Below are positions 1 to 4,933 of a stretch of 7,108 nt of DNA, piece after piece; the stretch's first letter is position 1; each line of letters starts with the position of its first letter. The stretch covers positions 1 to 7,108 of the forward strand of contig CACYDK010000119.1 of assembly GCA_902773155.1 (NCBI GenBank). Reading direction: 5' to 3'. Under the pieces are notes generated by a model that searched no databases, was not told where the DNA came from, and saw only the letters and a program-made list of their open reading frames with translations. The DNA comes from an uncultured Ruminococcus sp. (lineage in GTDB: Bacteria > Bacillota > Clostridia > Oscillospirales > Acutalibacteraceae). The translations under genes and the position numbers were made by a program.

Positions 1-204
1 AACACCGGGATATTCATCGCCGGTCTGGCCTTATTCTTTAATCCGCTTCTCAGCTCCTGGGCTTCAGCGGCCGGTCAGGACGCCGTTACGTTTATCTTTA
101 TGGGACTTACCGGAATCAACTTCATCGTTGAGCTTGCGGTAAATATGGTTCTCGCTCCGGTGATTGTAAAAATCATCGACGCCGTAAAGAAGAGCAAAGC
201 GTAA
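1..204 (+). CDS. C-terminal end of a putative ECF transporter S component (partial)
   Basis: The window opens inside a coding region in frame 1; 67 codons precede a TAA at 202-204. The fragment is strongly hydrophobic. It begins NTGIFIAGLALFFNP, has a short polar stretch, then a long hydrophobic segment (FIFMGLTGINFIVELAVNM) and ends with the basic tail DAVKKSKA, as expected for the last membrane helices of a polytopic protein with a cytoplasmic C-terminus. The NTGIF...FF start and the VELAVNMVLAPVIVKII end resemble the C-terminus of the ECF_trnsprt S-component family, the membrane proteins that bind a vitamin and dock on a shared energising module. Substrate cannot be read from this piece. 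Its neighbour is birA, which allows biotin, but S components of this type often serve pantothenate or other vitamins. The 58-base gap to birA has no obvious terminator, so the two may be co-transcribed. The family call is from memory of conserved residues. Confidence 0.55.
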   Translation, partial: NTGIFIAGLALFFNPLLSSWASAAGQDAVTFIFMGLTGINFIVELAVNMVLAPVIVKIIDAVKKSKA

Positions 205-262
205 ACAAGATTTAGTTTTTTGAGATCAGAGTTTTGAAAATAACGTTTTAGGAACGGGAAAA

Positions 263-1231
263 ATGAAAGAAAAAATACTACAGCTAATTTATAACAGCGA
301 GGGTTACCTCTCTGGACAGCAGATTTCAGAGTCTCTCGGAATTTCGCGACAGGCGGTCAACAAGGCCGTTAAGGGACTTCGGGACAAGGGCTTTGAGATC
401 GAGTCGGCCACAAATAAGGGCTACAAGCTGATAAGCCTGCCCGTTGACCTTTGCGCTGAGTCGATCAATCTTCACCTCAAGACCAAGTTCGTCGGACGCA
501 ATATTCGTCTGCTCGACACCGTCGGTTCCACAAACGACTACCTAAAGGCTCTTGCCGAAAAGGGAGCGGAGGCCGGTACCGTCGTGCTTTCGCGCGAGCA
601 GACCTCCGGAAAGGGCAGACTCGGCCGAAGCTGGATGAGCAAGCGCGACGAGACCATTTCGATGTCGATCCTTCTCAGGCCGGATATGATGCCCTCTGAG
701 ATCGCTTCGATCACGCCTCTGGCAGGTCTTGCGATGTGCCGCGCCGTAAACGACTTTTGTATGCTCGACAGCCGCATAAAATGGCCGAACGACATTATCG
801 TCGGCCGCAAGAAGCTGGTCGGTATACTTACCGAAATGGCAAGCCAGCCGGACAAGGTCGAATATACCGTTACCGGAATCGGCATAAACGTTAGCAATAC
901 CTCGTTCCCTGACGAAATCGCTCACAAGGCGACGTCAATCCTATTAGAAACAGGACGCCATATCGACCGCAACAAGTTTGTGGCTACGGCGCTCAATTAT
1001 CTTGAGCAGGAGATCGTACAAAACCGCTACCGCCTGGGCGGAGAGGCTGTGGCCGAATATCAGCGGCTTTGCGCTACTATCGGTCGTCAGGTCACCTTTG
1101 CCCGCGGAAAGCGCAACGTCAGCGGAATGGCCGTCTCGGTCAGCAACAACGGCGAGCTCGGAGTAATGCTCTCGAACGGAACCGTCGTAACGGTGAACGC
1201 CGGCGAGGTCACTGTTCAGGGAATCTATTAA
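263..1231 (+). CDS. birA: Bifunctional biotin--[acetyl-CoA-carboxylase] ligase / biotin operon repressor
   Basis: This 322-residue protein has the full BirA layout. Residues 1-57 form an N-terminal helix-turn-helix of the HTH_11 type (ISESLGISRQAVNKAVKGLR) with the wing GFEIESATNKGYKL. The catalytic domain runs from about residue 80 to 265. It carries GSTND (88-92), the biotinyl-AMP loop SGKGRLGRSW (115-124, equivalent to the GRGRRGR motif), KWPND (173-177) and the lysine-containing RKKLVGILTE (182-191). A C-terminal SH3-like beta domain completes it. By family knowledge it activates biotin with ATP, transfers it to the biotin carrier protein of acyl-CoA carboxylases, and represses biotin genes in its holo form. 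The intact HTH makes the repressor role likely here. A purine-rich AGGAACGGG at 250-258 lies four bases before the ATG. Length and motifs are normal and there is no sign of damage. The gene is separated from the following run by a strong hairpin. Confidence 0.95.
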   Translation: MKEKILQLIYNSEGYLSGQQISESLGISRQAVNKAVKGLRDKGFEIESATNKGYKLISLPVDLCAESINLHLKTKFVGRNIRLLDTVGSTNDYLKALAEKGAEAGTVVLSREQTSGKGRLGRSWMSKRDETISMSILLRPDMMPSEIASITPLAGLAMCRAVNDFCMLDSRIKWPNDIIVGRKKLVGILTEMASQPDKVEYTVTGIGINVSNTSFPDEIAHKATSILLETGRHIDRNKFVATALNYLEQEIVQNRYRLGGEAVAEYQRLCATIGRQVTFARGKRNVSGMAVSVSNNGELGVMLSNGTVVTVNAGEVTVQGIY

Positions 1232-1275
1232 TACTAAAGACTTCTTCTCAATTAGGTGTTATTATCCTTAAGACG

Positions 1276-1314
1276 CGGCCGGGCAGACAGGCATCAAGCC
1301 TGTTTGCCCGGCCG
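1276..1314 (+). terminator. Strong GC-rich hairpin after birA, likely transcription terminator
   Basis: Bases 1276-1292 pair with 1298-1314: a 17-bp stem with one G-U pair and a five-base ATCAA loop. It lies 44 bases after the birA stop and no ORF of note crosses it, so it probably ends the vitamin block. The 3' flank (GTTGTTGCG) has no real U run, and neither does the 5' flank read on the other strand. It is thus not a textbook intrinsic terminator and might act as an RNA 3'-end stabiliser instead. Confidence 0.6.
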
Positions 1315-1419
1315 TTGTTGCGCTTTGCCGACAATCAGGCCGTTTATAAATCTTCGTTTTATACAATTTGGGTCTTGCTTTTTTGAAAGTTTTAGTATAT
1401 CATTTTAATGGTGATGTAT
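1315..1419 (+). promoter_or_regulatory. AT-rich intergenic region, likely promoter of the seven-gene run
   Basis: After the hairpin, composition shifts to A/T-rich up to the lipoprotein gene, and a promoter for the downstream run should lie here. No hexamer pair is convincing. Candidates are TACAAT (1362-1367) as a -10 with no good -35, and TTGCTT (1375-1380) with TATATC (1396-1401) at a short 15-base spacing. The second pair would leave a leader of only about a dozen bases before the ATG at 1420. The location is inferred from context more than from motif quality. Confidence 0.3.
1410..1415 (+). promoter_or_regulatory. Ribosome binding site that places the lipoprotein start at 1420
   Basis: GGTGAT matches part of the 16S anti-Shine-Dalgarno complement and lies four bases before the ATG at 1420. 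The in-frame ATG codons at 1408 and 1414 have no such site upstream, and starting there would put extra residues (MVMY) before the basic signal-peptide start MKFKK. Confidence 0.5.
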
Positions 1420-1965
1420 ATGAAATTTAAAAAATTAACCGCAATAATCTTATCAGCGCTCATTTTGAGCACATCCGCGGCGCTTTGCAGCTGCGGCTCC
1501 GACAAGCCTCAAAATCCGACAAGCTCCGATACAAAAAAGGACGCGGGCTCCGACAGCAAGTCTGACAACAAGACCTCTAACGAGAGCTCCGGCAAAAAGA
1601 CTTCCTCTGAAGGCTCCGGCAAGAAAACCTCGTCCTCGAGCGGCAAGAAGAGCTCCTCGAGCTCCTCGAGCTCCGCGGGCGATTCCTCCGGCAATAAGAC
1701 GAGCAGTTCTTCGGACAAGGTGAGCAGCTCCTCGGACGATAAGACAAGCAGTAAAACAAGTAATAAAAAAAGCAACGACTCAAGCGGCAAGACGAGCAAC
1801 TCCTCGAGCAGCAAGACAACCAGCTCCTCGAACAGTAAGACAAGCAGCTCCTCAAGCGGCAAGACGAGCAGCTCGACGAGCAGTAAGACAAACAGTTCTT
1901 CCGGCTCGTCAACCTCATCCAAGGAAATACAAGATAACGTGGAGGTAGATTTCAGTGACCTTTAA
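1420..1965 (+). CDS. Ser/Lys-rich low-complexity lipoprotein of unknown function
   Basis: The predicted product is 181 residues from the ATG at 1420; the frame stays open back to an ATG at 1408. Residues 1-22 are a classic signal sequence: basic MKFKK, then a hydrophobic core (LTAIILSALIL). It is followed by LCSC, a usable lipobox with Cys25 as the probable lipid-anchored residue; Cys23 is a poorer fit. From residue 30 to about 168 the chain is almost only Ser, Lys, Thr, Gly, Asn and Asp, in irregular SSSSGKTSS-like units with no hydrophobic core, so it should be disordered and cell-surface exposed. It ends with an acidic, non-repetitive tail (EIQDNVEVDFSDL). No known domain is visible. Ser codons are mixed (AGC, TCC, TCG, TCA, AGT, TCT) and the frame is intact, which argues for selection on the protein rather than simple DNA slippage. 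It heads a run of overlapping genes and overlaps the dockerin gene by 11 bases. Possible roles are a wall spacer, an adhesin-like stalk, or a substrate of the downstream kinase; none is shown. Confidence 0.8.
   Translation: MKFKKLTAIILSALILSTSAALCSCGSDKPQNPTSSDTKKDAGSDSKSDNKTSNESSGKKTSSEGSGKKTSSSSGKKSSSSSSSSAGDSSGNKTSSSSDKVSSSSDDKTSSKTSNKKSNDSSGKTSNSSSSKTTSSSNSKTSSSSSGKTSSSTSSKTNSSSGSSTSSKEIQDNVEVDFSDL
1941..1946 (+). promoter_or_regulatory. Ribosome binding site that decides a GTG start for the dockerin gene
   Basis: A perfect GGAGGT lies inside the end of the lipoprotein gene, eight bases before the GTG at 1955. The GTG start gives the basic-hydrophobic signal peptide MTFKKFLSAVCAAAV, whereas the next ATG in frame (2042) would remove it. 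Confidence 0.8.
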
Positions 1966-2575
1966 AAAGTTTCTCTCGGCTGTTTGCGCGGCCGCAGTGA
2001 TCACAACAAGCATTACGGCAGTTTCCGCCGCCGACGCGCGCATGGGCGACGTTAACGGCGACGGCAAAGTCAATATCAATGACGCGACTCTTGTTCAGCG
2101 TGTAATGGCTGAGCTTGTAGACGAGCCGGCCAATTACCAGGCGATCGCCGACGTTAACGGCGACAAGCAGGTTACAGTCAGGGACGTAACGGTTATCCAG
2201 CAGTTTATTGCCGGTGTGGTTGAGAAGCTTCCCATAGTTGAAGATGAAACAAAGCCGACCGAGAAGGCAACCGAAAAGACAACTGATCCCAAGGCTACGG
2301 ACCCGACCGATAAGGCGACAGAGAAGCCTACCGATCCCAAGGCTACAGACCCGACCGAGAAGGTAACCGGGGCGCCCGCAGATCCCAGGGCTACAGACGC
2401 GGATGATAAGGAAACCGATCCTAAGGCTACAGATCCAACCGAGAAGCCCGAAAAGCCTAAGACTACAGAGCCGACCGAGAAGGCGACGTCCGCTCCCGCA
2501 ACCGAACCGACTACCGACAGCCGCGTTTGGGAGACAGACGAGGAAGGCTATTACCATAAAGTATTCCAGCCATGA
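1955..2575 (+). CDS. Small secreted dockerin type I protein with repetitive Thr/Pro/Lys tail
   Basis: The product is 206 residues from a GTG start. Residues 1-25 are a signal peptide ending AVSA, cleaved before ADA. Residues 30-93 form a dockerin type I domain with two calcium-binding F-hand loops: DVNGDGKVNIND (32-43) and DVNGDKQVTVRD (66-77), each followed by a helix (ATLVQRVMAEL; VTVIQQFIAGV). All the Asp/Asn calcium ligands at loop positions 1, 3, 5 and 12 are present; only the usual Gly at position 6 of loop 2 is Lys. In cellulosomal bacteria such domains bind cohesins and attach proteins to scaffoldins. Here the dockerin sits at the N-terminus, and the rest is a TDPKATDPTEK-type linker (about 99-188) plus a short acidic/aromatic tail (VWETDEEGYYHKVFQP). 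There is no catalytic or carbohydrate-binding module, which is unusual. The gene overlaps the lipoprotein gene by 11 bases and the kinase-like gene by 4 (ATGA), implying coupled translation. The dockerin call is firm; the biological role is unknown. Confidence 0.9.
   Translation: MTFKKFLSAVCAAAVITTSITAVSAADARMGDVNGDGKVNINDATLVQRVMAELVDEPANYQAIADVNGDKQVTVRDVTVIQQFIAGVVEKLPIVEDETKPTEKATEKTTDPKATDPTDKATEKPTDPKATDPTEKVTGAPADPRATDADDKETDPKATDPTEKPEKPKTTEPTEKATSAPATEPTTDSRVWETDEEGYYHKVFQP
2285..2480 (+). repeat. Degenerate 48-bp tandem repeat in the dockerin protein linker
   Basis: The core GATCCCAAGGCTAC, or a near copy, recurs at 2285, 2333, 2381 and 2417. The spacing is 48, 48 and 36 bases, all multiples of three. 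The units encode TDPKATDPT(D/E)K plus variable residues (16-residue period), and the last but one is 12 bases shorter. It is an in-frame, expandable linker array. Confidence 0.75.
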
Positions 2576-3303
2576 TTTTTACCTTTAAGATAGCGGATAT
2601 CCCGTTTTCCGCCGATATCCGCTACAGATACACCTACGATACCATGCGGGACTATCTCTTTGACGGCGAGCCGGATTTTCATATCGAGATCACCGACGAG
2701 GATTTAGCCCGCGAGCGCGAGCTCTCGCCGCACGACTTACCGGAACCGATGCACGAGAGCACAGCGGTTTACCGCAAATATATTTATATAATAATGGAGC
2801 GCTACGACGCGTTCTTCTTTCACTGTTCGTCTATTTCGGTAGACGGACAGGCTGTTATGTTTACCGCACGCAGCGGAACCGGAAAAAGCACCCACCGAAA
2901 CCTGTGGATGAAGAATTTTGGAGACCGAGTCAAGATAATAAACGACGACAAGCCCGTTATCCGAAAGGTAGACGGCGTTTTCTATGTTTACGGAACCCCG
3001 TGGCGCGGAAAGGAAGGCCTCGGCGAGAACGTTCGCTGTAAGGCCAGGGCGCTGTGTTTTCTTTCAAGAAGCGAGACGAACTCCATAGGCGAGATCGACA
3101 CGGTTTCTGTTGTGACCCGAGCCTTGAATCAGACCGTCCGGCCGTCCGAGCCAAAGCTTATGAGCAATCTGCTCGAGCTTCTCGACGGGTTCATCACTCA
3201 GGTAAGCTGCTACGACCTCCGGGTCAATATGGACGACGATGCCGCAATAACAGCCTATAACGGCATTTTCGGAAATGAGAAAGGAAAAGCAAATGAAGAT
3301 TAA
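2572..3303 (+). CDS. HPr-kinase-like P-loop protein (HprK/PEP-carboxykinase fold family)
   Basis: The product is 243 residues. A beta-rich N-terminal half (1-90) leads into the nucleotide-binding site ARSGTGKSTH (99-108). This P-loop has the SGxGKS form of HPr kinases, with Lys105 and Ser106 as phosphate ligands. An INDDKPVI segment (123-130) corresponds to the acidic pair after the P-loop in HprK, and a GTPWRGKEG motif (141-149) is common in this divergent subfamily. It lacks the N-terminal domain and signature of true HprK (about 310 residues), so it is not a carbon-catabolite HPr kinase. By family knowledge, similar proteins occur in RiPP clusters; the paeninodin lasso-peptide kinase phosphorylates a C-terminal Ser of its precursor. 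The probable role is phosphorylation of a peptide or protein, but the substrate is unknown. The start codon overlaps the dockerin stop (ATGA), and the gene's end overlaps the PqqD-family gene by 11 bases, as in known kinase/PqqD pairs. There is no signal peptide, so it acts in the cytoplasm. Confidence 0.75.
   Translation: MIFTFKIADIPFSADIRYRYTYDTMRDYLFDGEPDFHIEITDEDLARERELSPHDLPEPMHESTAVYRKYIYIIMERYDAFFFHCSSISVDGQAVMFTARSGTGKSTHRNLWMKNFGDRVKIINDDKPVIRKVDGVFYVYGTPWRGKEGLGENVRCKARALCFLSRSETNSIGEIDTVSVVTRALNQTVRPSEPKLMSNLLELLDGFITQVSCYDLRVNMDDDAAITAYNGIFGNEKGKANED
3282..3288 (+). promoter_or_regulatory. Ribosome binding site that places the PqqD-family start at 3293
   Basis: AGGAAAA lies four bases before the ATG at 3293 and inside the end of the kinase-like gene. 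The upstream in-frame ATG at 3275 has no such site and would add a charged hexapeptide (MRKEKQ) not typical of the family, whose members usually begin near MKIKDGF. Confidence 0.6.
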
Positions 3304-3559
3304 AGACGGCTTTATGCTCCGCCGCTTCGGAGACGACTCGATCGTCGTCGCGGTTGGAGAAGGCGCAGAGGATTTCAACCGCCTTATCACCCTAAACGAG
3401 GTCGGCTCCTTTATTTACAAACAGCTCAGCGAGGATAAGACCCTCGACGAGCTCGCCGCCGCAATAGTCGAAGCTTACGAGGTCGACGAAGCGGTCGCCA
3501 GGGCTGACGCCGAGGCTTTTGTTCTCAATCTTGACAAGGCTGGGCTTTTGGATGGTTAA
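3293..3559 (+). CDS. PqqD-family protein (RiPP recognition element-like winged helix)
   Basis: The product is 88 residues from the ATG at 3293. It shows the PqqD pattern along its whole length: a beta hairpin (MKIKDGFMLRRFGDDSIVVAV), the hallmark LNEVGSFIYKQL (about 34-45), a winged-helix segment DKTLDELAAAIVEAYEV, and a closing DAEAFVLNLDKAGLL helix. PqqD proteins bind the leader segment of a precursor peptide and present it to a modifying enzyme. Stand-alone PqqD proteins next to an HprK-like kinase are a recurring arrangement, and here the two genes overlap by 11 bases. A stop at 3557-3559 overlaps the next start (3552). No leader-bearing short precursor is visible in the window, so the bound partner is unknown. 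Family assignment is confident; the role in peptide modification is inferred. Confidence 0.88.
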   Translation: MKIKDGFMLRRFGDDSIVVAVGEGAEDFNRLITLNEVGSFIYKQLSEDKTLDELAAAIVEAYEVDEAVARADAEAFVLNLDKAGLLDG

Positions 3560-4010
3560 GTCGTACGCCGAGGTCATACAGGAATACGGCTTCTGTATTG
3601 TAAAACCGAAGGGCACGAGCATGTATCCCATGCTCAAGGGCGATGTAGACGCATATCTCGTTCGTCCCGAGTTTCCGCTTAAGGTGCACGATATACCTGT
3701 GTACCGCCGGGATACAGGCGAGCTGGTTATGCACCGCATTTTAAAAATCGAGGACTCCGGTTACGTATGCTGCGGCGACAACCAGTGGGAGCTCGAGTAC
3801 GGGGTTCGCGACGAAAACATCATAGGCGTTCTCGACTCGTGGTACAAGGATGGAAAGAATCATACGGTAAGAGACCCCTCTTATCTGCGCTATGTGCGGT
3901 TCTGGTGCCGCTCGCTTAAGCGCAGACGTTTTTTGCTTTGCTCTCACCGTAAATACGTCAGAGCCAAGGAAATCATTAAATCAGCAATAAAAAAACTATT
4001 GAGAAGATAA
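3552..4010 (+). CDS. S24/S26-family signal-peptidase-like protein without N-terminal membrane anchor
   Basis: The product is 152 residues from the ATG at 3552. A longer reading from a TTG at 3519 would lie wholly within the PqqD-family gene and adds no family sequence. Residues 18-28 (VKPKGTSMYPML) hold the signal-peptidase box with probable nucleophile Ser23. LVMHRIL (58-64) supplies His61 where Ser/His (SipW/ER-type) signal peptidases have their base; no bacterial Ser/Lys-dyad Lys motif is apparent. CCGDNQWELEYG (73-84) and NIIGVL (89-94) match the later conserved GDN and IIG elements. True signal peptidases have one or more membrane helices; none is visible here, and the C-terminus (about 110-152) is strongly basic and amphipathic, perhaps peripheral to membrane or nucleic acid. 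By context it could cleave a leader or a substrate bound by the PqqD-family protein. It overlaps that gene by eight bases. Family confidence is good; substrate and even catalytic activity are inferred. Confidence 0.75.
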   Translation: MVKSYAEVIQEYGFCIVKPKGTSMYPMLKGDVDAYLVRPEFPLKVHDIPVYRRDTGELVMHRILKIEDSGYVCCGDNQWELEYGVRDENIIGVLDSWYKDGKNHTVRDPSYLRYVRFWCRSLKRRRFLLCSHRKYVRAKEIIKSAIKKLLRR

Positions 4011-4895
4011 ATGGATAATGTAATCACAGTAAAAAATATGCGCGAGAGCGACGCGTATACGATCAACACTTCGGTAAGCGGACGCGAGCTTATGAAGCGC
4101 GCCGCCGGGGGAGTTTTCAGAAGCGTCGCGTGGCACGGAAAAATCGCCGTGGTCTGCGGCAGCGGCAACAACGGCGGCGACGGCTATGCCCTTGCGGAAA
4201 TACTTTCGGAGCGCGGCTTTCGGCCGATAGTTCTGAGGATCGGCGAAAAGCTCTCCGAGGACGGAGAGTATTATTACAACCGCTGTCTGATGAACAATGT
4301 TGAAATGTCCTTTTGCAGCGGCGCTACCGATTTTTCCGAGTACGATATGATCGTCGACTGCATTCTGGGCACGGGCTTTTCCGGCTCGCTTTCGCCGGAA
4401 TTACAAGGCCTTATCGAGAGCATAAACCGTTCCCGCGCCTTTAAGGTCAGCGTCGATATCAACAGCGGACTTTCGGGAGCGAACGGTATGGCTCTGCCCG
4501 TGGCCGTGCGCTCGGATCTGACAGTTTCGATCGGCTATTTTAAGACCGGTATGTTTCTCGGGCAAAGCTCCTCCTACATAGGAGCGCTTGTTAACGTCGA
4601 TATCGGTATAAAGCTTCTGAAAAAACAGTATTATCTTATAGACAGCGACGAGCTCAGCCCGTTTATCGGCTACAATACCGTGAGCCTTACCGCCGAGAGC
4701 TTCGCACGTGAATACGCTCTCGACGAAAAGGAGTTCTGGCGCAGTCCGATCAAGGCGGTTTCAAAGGAATCCGTCGACAGCGGCCGCATATTCGCCGTGA
4801 GCTTCGGCGACTCTAAGCTGATCGTAGACCAGACCTACATATACTTCTGCTGCGATCGCGTTTTGAGCGCGTCGGAAAAATACAGCGAATTTTGA
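4011..4895 (+). CDS. YjeF_N-domain protein, NAD(P)H-hydrate epimerase-like, lacking the dehydratase domain
   Basis: The product is 294 residues. Residues 1 to about 205 match the YjeF N-terminal domain: an N-terminal helix pair (MRESDAYTINTSVSGRELMKRA), GSGNNGGDGYALA (50-62), VDCILGTGFSG (115-125) with probable catalytic Asp116, VDINSGLSGANG (148-159), and the closing SYIGALVNVDIGI. Family enzymes equilibrate the R and S forms of damaged NAD(P)H hydrates for a dehydratase. In many bacteria both domains are fused in a protein of about 500 residues; here the kinase-like dehydratase domain is absent and replaced by a tail of roughly 90 residues (206-294) that I do not recognise. The usual PSG of the third motif is NSG. 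It starts on the base after the peptidase-like stop, so the two are tightly coupled. It could be a repair epimerase, or a paralog recruited to another job in this gene set. Fold is confident, activity less so. Confidence 0.8.
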   Translation: MDNVITVKNMRESDAYTINTSVSGRELMKRAAGGVFRSVAWHGKIAVVCGSGNNGGDGYALAEILSERGFRPIVLRIGEKLSEDGEYYYNRCLMNNVEMSFCSGATDFSEYDMIVDCILGTGFSGSLSPELQGLIESINRSRAFKVSVDINSGLSGANGMALPVAVRSDLTVSIGYFKTGMFLGQSSSYIGALVNVDIGIKLLKKQYYLIDSDELSPFIGYNTVSLTAESFAREYALDEKEFWRSPIKAVSKESVDSGRIFAVSFGDSKLIVDQTYIYFCCDRVLSASEKYSEF

Positions 4896-4933
4896 TACAG
4901 TAAAATCTCACCCAAATAATTTGGAGGACTAAT

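Noticed and set aside
538..925. Two minus-strand open frames inside birA
   Set aside because: They overlap conserved birA catalytic motifs and show no initiation signal or family resemblance.
1560..1920. CRISPR-like or satellite repeat array considered for the Ser-rich stretch
   Set aside because: There are no constant repeats with unique spacers; it is in-frame low-complexity coding sequence.
1509..1922. Long minus-strand open frames opposite the Ser-rich gene (Leu/Glu-rich and Ser/Arg/Cys-rich products)
   Set aside because: They are mirror readings of the low-complexity Ser codons, have no ribosome binding site and give biased sequences with no domain.
1952..2557. A 201-codon minus-strand open frame opposite the dockerin gene
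   Set aside because: It is antisense to a well-supported dockerin and its repeat linker; the repetitive product mirrors the linker repeat.
3519..3551. Longer peptidase start from a TTG codon
   Set aside because: It adds residues that do not fit the family, lies wholly within the PqqD-family gene, and the ATG at 3552 gives the natural overlap.
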